Below are positions 23,601-35,600 of a stretch of DNA of 64,000 bases, piece by piece. The position numbers and the translations under genes are program-made. The notes below the pieces were generated by a model. It saw nothing but the letters and a program-made list of their open reading frames with translations, ran no database searches and was not told the DNA's origin. This DNA is from Struthio camelus (Eukaryota > Chordata > Aves > Struthioniformes > Struthionidae): positions 114,346,738-114,410,737 of the forward strand of contig NC_090944.1 of the NCBI RefSeq assembly GCF_040807025.1, written 5' to 3'. Each line of letters begins with the position of its first letter. Positions within the stretch are counted from its first letter, which is position 1.

Positions 23601-26600
23601 TATTGATCAACAAGTTGCTGAATCAACTAGATTTGTCAGTAGGAGCTTGGGTGCTACGCGTGCAGGTTCACAAGTGTCGGCTGGCATTAATTCCAGCAAT
23701 GCCGACTTTGCCTCCTGACCTGGTAATTTGCGTCATGTGAGGATTCGACCCAGAGTGCCCAGGTAAGTATCTTCCTACGCGGTTCTTGCTCCCTTCTTTA
23801 GTCTTTCTGTGCCAGTCATTGTCGCAGCTTGTTAACAGCCTGTGAAACTTAAGTTCTATATTGTGTTTGTCTAATGCTTGCGCGACAAAGTCCTGTAACT
23901 AGTTTGGTCTTCAAGCCCGCACCTGTGCTTTGTAAGGAAACATGCATGTTATAGTTAAACACTTAAAGCTTTATCTTAAAATGTTTGTTTCCTACTCAAG
24001 TCCGGAGAAGCCAAGAATATTTTAATTTAAAGGCTGACTCACTTTCTGATCCTCTGGTGCTCTCACTGCCAAAATAACCTGTGTCATCCTAAAACACAAG
24101 GGGAGGGCAAGGCAGAACCCTGAGAGCAATTGTATACCCGATGTGTCTTGCACATATGACCAAGTTTGATTTTTAAAAAACAAAACAGCTTCTGAGTCTC
24201 TGCTGTGCTTTGCTTGCTGCTGCTGCCCCCTCTTGTAGATCAGGCTAGGAGAAAGAACCAAAGGAGCGTGGCAGGTAGCACTGTATATTGGCTCATGTGA
24301 TGGAGAGCTGCTGCTGGGGCCCGCTGGAAGGTACCTGCTAGCTGGCTGCCCCCAGTGCCTCTGCCTCCTTCCTGCTCTGGGACCTGCTGTGCCAGGGCCT
24401 GCCAGTGGTTTGGGCAGCTGGATCTGCTGGTAGGAATCTCTGAGCCTGAGAGAGGCTGTGCTGTTGTGCCGCAAGTACGGGCAGTGCGGGAGCTGTTGTG
24501 GGGTGGGAAAAGGAAGGTGGGCTGAGCAAGCAAGAGTGGTTAACGTGTGGTATGTGAGACTTGATGCTGGATGTGGGCCCTTCTGTACTATGACCTCTGT
24601 GGCGTGCGCAGAGTGCTGCGCTCAGCTGCACTCAGTGCCCCAGGCACTGGGAGTAGTCTTCAGTTCAGATCCTTAAAATATAGTTCTCATAGACAAAGCT
24701 GCTTGAAAATGCTGAAAGGATCTGTGTTCAGCTGGAGAGCAGGAGCTCTCTGGGGGTCTTAGGGGATCAACAGGAGAGGCAAAAACTGATGCGCTCTGAG
24801 GAACAGAAGTGATGTCTATGGCTTATCATGCTTAACCTTGAGTGAGAATTGTATTGCATGCTATGCAGGGACCAAAGTGTGGGAAGAAAAATAATCCCCA
24901 AGTGGAGGTGGTGCTGCTGTGTAGTACACAGTCAGTGTGGCTTCTCGTGCCTTATTTCTAGTATGGAACTGATTATTCCACATACCGTACAGAGGGTGAA
25001 TTTATTTGTGGGCATACAGGTGACCACAGTCACCTAAGTGTATTCTTGCTGGTCAAAAAGTTTCGACTATTTTATTTTCATTTAAAAGAAATAAATGGCT
25101 TTTTCAGGAAAGACTTGTCTCTGTAAGAAGCATCTGCCTGCCTCAAACTTCTATTTTACTTTATTTTTTTGTTTTTGTTCTTTTGGGGAGGGAGGGGATG
25201 GTAGAATAATTGAAATCTCCAGATGATAATATTTAATGTGGTCTAAAGTTTCTTTGGCAATGGACTTTTAAAGATTTGGCTGAATCTTTCTGTCTCTAGA
25301 TGTCAATTCTGGAAAATGTTTATGAAAGTTTTAATTATGAAAGCTGAGATTTCCTGAGAAGAAAGCTTAAGCAGGGAAGGGAATGGGACAGGCCTGTCTT
25401 TTTTTGTTCCGTGATTCCTAGCTGTTGTCTTCAACTTTTGTGTAAGAATAGTCTGCATCTACTGGGATGGTAGGCCACTATCAGGTTCGCGCAAAGAAAG
25501 TTAAAAGCTCCTCCTGCACCCCCTGATATAAAACTTGAAGTTTTGCTTGCGAGTTGTGAGCGTGTAAAGCGTGTAGCAGTGGTGAGTGTGTGGACCATCG
25601 GAATACGTGCGCTTTGGAAGTGACCTATGTGCTGCCTGTGTCCTTGCAGAGCCTGGCAGTGTCAGGCTGCATGTGCACAATGTGGATTTCTGGGAAGAAA
25701 TCTTTCTAATGGCACCTGGTTAAGGTTGCAGAGAGATACAGATTATTTATATCTTTCAGCCCTGAGATTTTCATATTCAGCATCACCCTCCATATGCAGA
25801 CATGGTGAGGCCTGTGACTTGGTTTCCAAGGTCAGGCAGTTACCAGATAAGAGATGCTATTTCCCTCCATTCCCTCTCATGAGTAGCAAATCAAATCTCT
25901 TCAAATATGTCTGAGCTGAGCATCCCTGTGTGTGCATGTTTCCCTCTGGTTGCCTTCTCTGCCTCTTGATGTAAGGCACTGATTGTAGTTTGTGTGCTGA
26001 CAGGCTTAGCAGCGTTGCTTGGATACCAAAAAGAGCATAGCCCAGTACTACAGCCCTCTGTGAGCCTTCGTTCAAAGGCTGACTCGTGCAGAGCAGCTTA
26101 GCAAGATGTCATTTTAATTGAGCTGCTTGCTGGCTTGTGCAATTGGCTTTTACTATGTGACTTAATATAAAACACTTCTATAATCCTTATTGGTGCAGAA
26201 TTAAGCTCTGCATAACTGCCTTCACACTAGATGCATCTTGAAGCGTTTTCATATGATCACAAGTTAAATACTGAGCTACCCTTTCTGTGTGCACCAAGGG
26301 AGCTGCTGTTACAAGATTACTAGACACTCATACAGCTCTTTTGGTGTTAGATTCCAGTGGACTTGAAGAGATCTGTATGGATCTCCTGCTCTGTGTGACT
26401 GTCTGAGCCAGCTTTGTATCTCTCTGCTTACATGGTCTGCTCATCAGTGCCTAAGTAGTGCGTTCCTCCTGCTGTCTTCTCCAGGGTATTTCTTTGTTCA
26501 GTTGTGAATCAGTGGAGTAATGGTGCATTCACCACGTCCATTATAAGCAAGGATCAAAACTACTTATGCCCAAGACGGGGAATAGTGAACCAAAAGGTGC

Positions 26601-29600
26601 CAAGGGAATTTTATTCGTGCTGTATTCACTTTATTAAATTGGGAAGCACAAAATGTCAGAGGGGGAAGTGGCACACTGCATCTGTCCTCAGGGAATCTCG
26701 CAGAGTGCCGTCTGTGACAGATCAGTATAACTCACTGTCATTGACTTAAGTGCACCCATCCCAGTTCATGAGAGGTAAATCAGGCCCATGCGGTGTGTTA
26801 GAAGACCTCCCCCCCACCAAGTAAAGTCATTAAATGAGGAAGAAGAGCGCAATACAGAAGTGCCTCAGGAGGGAGAGATGATTTAATAGCTTCTGTATTG
26901 TGCCTTCTGCGCGTTTTATCAATGGATGATATTTATCACTACTGGAGTCCTGGGCCCATCCTTTTTCTCTTGGCTGGTGGATAACTTCCTGGCCTGGGAG
27001 TAAGTGGTTTTTTAGTGTGAGAGGGTTTCTTTATCGAGTCATTGTAGGATGGCTGGAATATTGATAACCCCTCAGTGTCCCTCTTTGCCTCTTACAAGCT
27101 TGTCCGCAACTTGCCCTAATTACTAACAGAAATATGGGCAGGAGGGTCCCGCTGAATAGCGACAGTCCTTCTTACAGCTAGGAGAAGCCAGGAGAGAGCT
27201 CCTCATCACTTCCATCTTCACGGTCTAATCTTTACTCATCTCTAGTTGCAGTTGGGTGCTAGAGAAGTGGTGCTTCAAAAAGGGTCATCCTGGCGTAGCA
27301 CTCTGGGCTTGTGAGGCTAAGCTGTCTTTTTGAGCCCTGCCATTACTCATTGGGCATCGCATTCAGCAAGGATGGTGCTGCTTGGGGGAGCCCAAACTGC
27401 CCATGTGGGCAGCTGGAGAAGATTGCATCCAGATGTGGGTCCTGTAGTTCTCTGCTCCTGAAGTAGGCACAAACCTTGGATCTTAACACTCCTAGACTCT
27501 GCAGGAGATGCAGTGTGAATACAGACTGAAACTTTTCTGAGTGTTTACTTCTGGCAGTCAGAGGCTTTCTGGCATTGCTAGCAGTTGCTTGGTTGCTTTC
27601 AAAAATAGATCCTCTGTTTTTGCTGAAGCTTGAAGCTTTATCTGACACTTGCGACCTGTGAGGTTTATTTTCCTCCTGCTCTACCTCCTCATCCTGAGCT
27701 AGCAGCTTCAGCTTTGCCAGCCTAAGTAAAGCGGTCTCCTCTCTCATCCTCAGCCTGCTTTCATCCCCTTAAGATTCCTAGTGAAGTGTACGTTATGTGG
27801 GGTGCCTTGTGATGCAGCCTTCTGTGAATGCTTAGAGGGCCTGCTTGGCCTTCCCTCGCCCAGGGGAATGACAAGAGAGGAGAGGACAGGAATACCTTGT
27901 GCTTTTCTGTGCCGAGTTCAACCAAACTTCAGCAGAAAGGTCCCTGCATGTGTCCTTCCATAAGCCTTATGTGTTCCTCCGTAAGACAAGAAGCACTACT
28001 GCGTTAGCTGGACTGGATTAAATAAGGGAGAATTTTAAACAAGTAAGCATGAAGTTGAATAGTACAAGTGACGTAAGGAGGACTCATTTGTTTAATATCA
28101 GGCTCATCAGACTTTGCTTTGTATGTCTTTAGTTAATGAGGCAGAGTGGAGTTTGTAGTAAAAACACCTACCTGCATCCCAGAAACTGTCATGGGAAATG
28201 CTAGGTAGTGTTGCAGCTGGCAGAGAAGTACTCATAGGTTTGGGTACTGGAGGCAACTAACTAGGTGCTTAAATACACCTGGGGAGTCAGTGTTGGCTGG
28301 TCTGATCAAACAACTGATGTTGGTGCTTACCTCTGAAAACTGAGAATATCCGAGTTTGTTTCAAGCTATTTCAGGCTGTGTGGCCTCACTGCACGCTGAA
28401 TTACTGGTGGGTGTTTTTCCCTACAGAACTCCCCCCGTGTCCCCTGCCGTTGCAACTGTTATTGAATCTTGGGTCTTGTTCTTGCAGCAGGGTGAGTACA
28501 GACCTGAGAACTAAATGCTGTGTCAGCTGAAGAGCCAGGGGCCGGGAGAAGATGGACCCAACCTGAAGCCAAGCTATCCTGCCTTGGCAGAGCTGGCTTG
28601 TTCTGTGCTCCCTTCCAGGCACCTAAGCAACCTTGGTCCTGCACTCGGTGTCTGAGCATCTCTGGCTTGCCTGTGATGTCGCAGAGTCACTCTGACGACA
28701 AATGTTCCTGTAACGCAGTCAAGGCCAGAGAAGATCAGCACCTACTATGTGTATCACTTCTCTTAAATCATTTCCTGAAGGGAAAATCCCACAGAGAGGA
28801 CTGGAAACCAGGTGATGCTCCCAGCATGCTGCTTGTGCAGGGCCGTGCCTCTACCATGGGCCTGCATTGGTCCTTGGGGCCCCAGGGAAGGGGAGCAGCA
28901 GGGAAAACTCTCTTGATGCCTCCCTGTCCTGGGCCCTCCTTGGCTGGCTGTTCTGTGGCGTGGCTTCCTGCCGGCTCATGCTGTGGCCAGGACTTCACAC
29001 AGCTGAAGGGGAGGTGCTTGGTGCCGACAGGGAAGGAGGCGGGGAAATCCCTCCGGGTGGGAGGAGGAGTTGCCTCCTGCATGCTGGCCCTCTGCAAGGG
29101 CCCTCTTTGGGGAGGACGCATTGCTCAGTGATAGCACTCCTCTCTATCTGCCACTAGTATGCCCCTTATGTAGTCGGCGTGTTTGTCAGAGGTCCCTTTG
29201 GCAGTGGCACTAATTTTTCCCCTGTATTTACTCAGGCTAAACTTCTGTTGAGGCTGGTTCAGACACAGTTGGGCTAGCGCCCTTACAAGTGTCCCCTTCA
29301 ATCATGTCCAGCTGGCTGTGGTTCTTAGCTGCTGTGGAAAACTGCTGGTAGGAGGTAAGCTGAGCTCGTCTAGCCGTAGAAAGCCAGCTGCTGTCATGTA
29401 GATGCTGTCAGCTGTTATGACCTATTTCCAGAAAAGTCAATGTTTAAAGCCCAGAGCCACAGTGCTGGCACACAGAAAGATTCTTCTCAGATTACTTATT
29501 TAAATAAGAAAAGAGAGATGAAAGTTTGTTTTTTTTAAAGTTTTTTGTTGGGATGTAAACAAGGTCAAGGGTTTAGAGTTTCTCTTCTGGCTAGGAACTG

Positions 29601-32600
29601 CTCTGTGCCCTTCATTGTGATCATGGCCTGTCTAGGGTGGAGGATAATCCTGAGACTTGCATGGCACTTTTTGGATGATGCTAAAGAGTTAACCAGAAAG
29701 TACTTTAAACAAACAAAAAAACCACACAAAAACCCAAAAGGGCTGGCTGAAAAGCGCTGGTTGAGTCACTGTGGGGGTGTGCAGGTTAAAAAGGAACAGC
29801 TACAATCTTTCTGCTCCAGACTTCTAAAAAACCAGCTGAGTGAGTCTCAACCTGCTGCTTGCTGGGGCTAACTCAGCTAATTCTCCTGTTTTCTTTTGTA
29901 CTGACTAAGAATACTACTCCTCATTTACTCCACTGCCCAAGAAACACCATGTGGTGGCCAGAGTGCAGGTTTTGTCCCAAGTCTTATTTGTATTTGAATG
30001 TGGGATCTGAACGTCCCCAAGGATCAAAACTAGGTAAGGTGTCTAGGTCAAGAAGATTGGATTTGAGTTTATTTCTGGCATATACTTATCAAATTCATGG
30101 AGGCTTGAAAATAAATCCCCTTAGAATAACAACAAGCACCACTTGCACCCCAGTCCTGCCAAACTCCAAGCAACTCCCGGCCTGGGGTAAAGTTGGCAAG
30201 CAGAACCGTCCTGTAGGATCACCTGGAGCATGGTGGTGGGCTACAGAGGACAAACTAACATATTAGTATGGCAAACGGCAAGGTCAAACATCCAAAATTG
30301 CTGCTCATCTTTGCAGTGTAGTTTTAACACTTGCTGCTTCCACGGTGGCTGTGATTCCCATGCTCTCAGTGGTGCTCTCGGGTGAAAAGTGCGATAGGGC
30401 AGAATCGCAGCTATAAATGGAAGTGCATCAGGGAGGCTCATCCTCTGGATTCAGATCCTGACCTTGTTCACCTTGGCATTACACTGGATGAGGATCAAAA
30501 GTCGCTGGAGCTGAGAGCAGGAGTCTGAGTGGGAAGGTTGATAGGACTAAGGGAAATGCATAGCCTGTGGCTCAGGGTGTGGTGTATTTGTTGCGGAGCT
30601 GAAGAGGCAGTGTGTAGAATGGGGGACTGGACTCTCTGCAGGCTGTTAGCAGTGTTTGTGTGTTCAAGAAAGACTGCTTGTTAATAGACCCGTGCTGTGT
30701 TATGCCTGTGGACTGTCACCCTCCAATAATGTTGCATGCTCTGCGTCCAATTCCTTTCCCTCTCCTTTGACCTTAATGCATTGTTTTCAAAATCGGCCTC
30801 CTCGGGTATGAGAACAGAACCCATCAGTTAACTAATCCATGTAGTCCTGGCCAGCAGGCACTAATGTCTCTGTGGGATGGAAAAATGGAGGTTGAATAGC
30901 TAACATGAGTGCAGAAGAGCTCAGAGTCGAGGTGGATAGGACTGGGGAATCTCTGGGGGATGAGGACAAGCTCTCTAGCTCCTGTGCCAGTGGTGTACAG
31001 GGACCCTGATGGAGCTCCAGGTATCATCCTCTTGCGTTTTCCGGCACGAGGGATTGGGGAGGAGGAGGGATGTCAGGGCAGGGAGATGGCAAGATGGAAG
31101 ACTGGTATCCCTCTTGGGGATCTCTGAGGAGGTTAGTATCTGTCACTACTGTTTCTTTTTCTGCTGCGTAGCCCTGAGGGACAGGCCCTGGGGAAGCTGC
31201 TTTGATTTACACGAGGGCCCAGAATCTGGAGACCGCAGGGCTTCCCTTAAAGCTGCTTTTGCCCTCTCCCGCTCTGTGCTGCTTTTATATTGTGGCACAT
31301 AATTTACTCCCTGACTCTCAATCCTGCAGTTACAGTCCTAGCTCAAAAAAACGTGATTACAGCTGTGGCATTGGTGTGTCATTGCCTATTGTTTGCTACA
31401 ATACAGTTCTACTTGGGCAAAGCAGAAAAGAAAAGAAATAATAATGATACATGACAGAGGGGAAGATCTGATGTGCCTTTCCAGCCCATTTCCTGTGTAT
31501 TTCATCTCGGGTGGAGACTCTCGTTAACTAGTCACTTAGCAGAAGCAACCTGTACTTAAAGGTTAATTTCCACAGTAGTTGTTGCAGGGTTGTTTGATGG
31601 GTAATTTCCTTCCTCAAAAGATTATTTTACTCCTGCCTAGTATTTAATGAGATTAAATTGCAACTTCTGCAAGACCCTATGGCAGAAGTGGCCACAAAAG
31701 CTTTATGTGGACTTAATAGAAAGGTACTTGAGGCACAGCGAGAAAACCCTTTCATAATGAAGGGAAAAATAGTGGTGATGTTTGAAAGCTTCGTAGGTGT
31801 TAATAAAAGACACTGCTTTTTCAGTTAAACAGAATAATAAATACAATGAGCTTCTACAAGAATCCATCCATAGGACAAAAATTATTATAACTTGACTTTG
31901 ATTATATATAGGGTGTTCCTTTTAAGGCCTGTAGCAAAGTCACCTCATTTAAAAGGTCACCGTGAGATGAATTTTTCATCTGGAATAATAGTGCTGGGCC
32001 TGATTCTGACCTTGCAGTGTATTTATAATCTTTAATTCTAATGATGGTGTGTGGGATTTTTTTTTTTTCTTTGGTGGAGTTGGTCCTGATGCAACAGAGA
32101 TCCAGCAAGACCCCTGAAGGCAGTAGTTATTTCTAACTTCTGGTGGTGTTGCCTGATTAAAATCAGAGAAAGCTTTTAAATTGGTACATGGCATTCCTAT
32201 TTATCGTAGGTGAGGCAGCAGATGGGTGAAGGAGGGTGTATGTAACCTTGGCTTGGTGAGGTGTTCTGTGTGCTGCAGTTAGGTCTGTACTCTGCTCTGT
32301 GCACTTGGCCAGATTTACTATCACGCAGATGCCAAAGTGAGCCATGCCTGCTAGGCCTATAGCATTGTTTGTTCCTATGCCTTCTAATGCATTTCTCCAA
32401 ACTGCTAAAGTTTATGACATCTAGCACTGAACAAAACTAAATATGTCTGACTTTGAACCCAGAAGCTCAGCTGAGGTTATCCTGGAAGATCTGGCCAGTG
32501 AGTGTGTTGTTAGTGTGTGGCTCTTTTATTGGCGGTTTTGACAGCGGATTCTGGGCAGTTTTGGGGAATCTCACTGCTGTGTTCACCTTGGCCAAAGTGT

Positions 32601-35600
32601 GTTTGAAAGCGTCAATTTTGGCAAGTATCAGGTGGGTGACGCATCTCCCTGAGAAAATGCTTTGGAAACAGAAGGAGGATGCTGGATGCTTTTTTCTGCA
32701 TCCCCGTACAGAGAAGAGGTCAAATGCTGAGTGCTGCCAGGGGAGCAGAATCTGGGATGTTTTCCTGGTATTGCGGTGAGGTGTCAGGCTGGACAGAACC
32801 AGAACTGCTCTCAAATTTGTGTGTGGGGTTTTTTTTTTTTTTTTCCTCCTCTCCTTTAAATGGTATTGATTTAAAAAGTCCTTTTTATGTTCTCAAGTTT
32901 CCAAGCAGCTAACGGGCACCCATGGTGTGCAGGCATGGGGAGGAAGGCAGGCAGCAGTGGGGTGAATGCTCAGAGTAACATCCCACACCTTCTCAGTTGT
33001 GCAACAGCTATTAAGGACCTTTTTGGATGGGGAGGAAGGGGATGCAGGGAGTCTCCAGATCAGGAACAGTTTTGCAATGTTTTTGTCTGTCAGACCTTCC
33101 TCCTGTATTGTATTTTTAGAGATTTTTTGGTTTACCTTAGAATTGTTCTGGCAGAGCCATAGGAAAGTACAGTCGGACTGCTGTAGGTCTGTTTCTGTGA
33201 GGCTTTGGGCCTGGATCTTGGCTCTCCTCCGGTCCTGCTGTGACCCAGGAGGGCTCTGTGGGATTGCTGATTGCCATGGGAGCTGAGCTGCTGGTCTGTG
33301 TGTGCTTGGCTTCTGTGCTGTCTGGGAAGAAAGGGGCAGTAAAGCAATGTGACCTGAGAAAAGCAGAGAAGTGTGTAACAGGGACTTTCTCCATGTTCAG
33401 GAGGCCTGAATTGTTCCCTGCAGCTTCAAGGGAACAGACCTCAGTCTTCAACTCTGCAGACTGCCCCAACAGTATCTTAACAGGTGCTGCAGATCTAGCC
33501 AGTTTACTTCATAGTTATCTGCTTTGACTATGTTAACCTCAGCGGAATGACTCCTGAATTTCAGCATGTACCTCTGCACAGACCGCAGACTAGAGCGTCT
33601 CACCCTAGCCTTTTCCTATAATTCTTCCATCTTCCCTTGGATGATGGTAAATCAATTGCTGGCTTAGCCTGTGGCTTTCACTGTCTCCTCACTGCCCAGG
33701 TCCCAGGGTGAGAGCTGCTGCTGCTCGCGCTGAAGCAGCAACATTTGTTTTCAGTGATCCTGGCTCTGCCCCCAAAACAGTTGCCAGAAAGCCCGGCTGT
33801 CACCCAGGCCGCACTCATGCGGTGTGGGAGTAGGACAGGCGCCAAGCCACAGCTGTTGGTGCGTTGAGAGAGGAAACAACGCGGTGTGGGCAATGTCATC
33901 TCTGCAGTCTTGGCCTTGGAAGGGAAAGGAGCCTGCCGTTTGGAGGGCCGAGGAATCCTTCAGAGGGTGTCAGCCCTTGGAGCGAGGGTGGGTTTCAGCT
34001 GTCAGTGTGGATTAACAGTAGGGAGCTGCACAAAGCTGACTTGCATAAGGGAGTCTGAATCTTTCCTTCTCCGTCTTCAAGAGCCACCAGAATCCTGAGG
34101 AAATGAATTGAACCAACGTGTAGTTCCCATCCAAGATCACGTGTTATGCTGTTGCAAGTGTTGGTCCTGGACTTTTCACATGGTGCATTTGAAATAGCTG
34201 GCCAGTAATTCAGGGACAAACTCTATGGGTGGGTTGGTTTTCACTTGTTTATTTTTTGGACATCTGTGCCTGGCTGTGTGTACTTATCTGGAAAAATTTG
34301 AGAACCTGAGAACTTTTCTTTACTGCATCCCAGCAATGGGTTACAAGTATAATGTGCAAAGACATTCTCCTGTATCAGGAGCTGCCAGGCCAAGGGCCCA
34401 TATATAGCTCGAGAGCTAGAACTCTCGCCCTGGAGAGGAATAAATTCTGATCTCTGGTACTGTTTGAAGGCTGTGGAGATGTGAGAAAGTGAGTATCAAC
34501 AACCTGAGCCATACCAAGCTCCAACATGGACCTGAGGGATACAGCTCCCTTTTGGGAGCAAAGGAATTTGGCATTGGGAGTTCCCAAGGATCTGGGGGTG
34601 GTGGTGTCTCTTTCTGGCGTGCTGATCTGACCACTCTCCCTGACCTCCTTCCTCTGCCCTCAAGCATGGTTAAGAGTTGGGCCCTTTCTTGCCTGAATAA
34701 TTGCATCTTGTCCTCTAAGCAGTAAAATGAGTATTAGGAGCATTTACTGTTTCTGGAGTACAATGAGAATGAATTTATGTTTGTAAGAAAGCACAGATCC
34801 TGGCGGTTAAACTGCTAGAGATGTCTTACAGATGTAATTCTGTTTTGTTCCCTTCACAACTCTGTTGTTACCTTGATGCAGTGCCCGCCAGATACTTAAC
34901 CAATGGGCAACCTTCTGTGGAACGATTCCCCATCAGCTTTAAAACCCACTTCTCAGGGAACTATTTTCATCATGTGGTGCTTGGGATTTACTGCAATGGC
35001 CGATATGGCTCACTGGGCATGAGCAGGCGATCAGATTTGATGGACAAACCTTTAACTTATCGAACTCTGAGTGACCTCATCTTTGAATTTGAAGACTCCT
35101 ATAAAAAGTACTTACATTCAGTGAAAAAAGTAAAAATTGGATTATATGTCCCACATGAACCACACAGCTTTCAGCCCATCGAGTGGAAACAACTGGTCCT
35201 CAATGTATCCAAGATGATGCGCACAGATGTCAGGAAGGAGCTGGAGAAATTTGCTAGGGATATGCGAATGAAGGTAGGTGTGTGTGTCTGGGCTGTGATT
35301 TACTTACAACGTACTCTGAGATGGATGTGCTTTGTCTGATCCCGTGAAGGTTAGTTGTGCTCTGTTTCAACAGACTGACTGTGGCCCAAGTGAGATTAAA
35401 ATGCATCAGGTGGGCTGGGGTTGTGTTTAAATCTGTTTCAGTGGTTCTTCTACACTCTGTTTTTGAGCACTGTTAAATATTTTGTTTGGTTCTAAGATCT
35501 CTCCTTCAGTTGAGGAAACACTTGAACCCCATACCTGTCCCTGGATGCGAGGACCTAATGCGTGGGTCGCTATTTGTATGCTTCCTGCTGTGTTCTGGAA

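Larger units (their letters stand above)
23487..34891 (+). other. VASH2: Rest of VASH2 intron 4 (11.4 kb)
   Basis: The largest intron. It holds a hairpin at 26841-26908, an old amniote-repeat-like stretch near 26700-26790 (ending AAATCAGGCCC), a similar one near 31990-32040, a moderately G+C-rich part at 28500-29150 and T runs near 29530, 32060 and 32830. Long open frames at 28520-29131 look spurious. No added exon is supported. Confidence 0.75.

Noticed and set aside
28520-29131. 203-codon plus-strand open frame in VASH2 intron 4
   Set aside because: No recognisable domain, no exon-like splice sites at sensible places and overlapping open frames on both strands. G+C-rich intronic DNA explains it.
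34821-34891. ATG-led extension of VASH2 exon 5 into intron 4
   Set aside because: The frame is open by chance. The joined protein requires ATAC directly after CGCCAG, and the upstream bases contain the U12 branch site.
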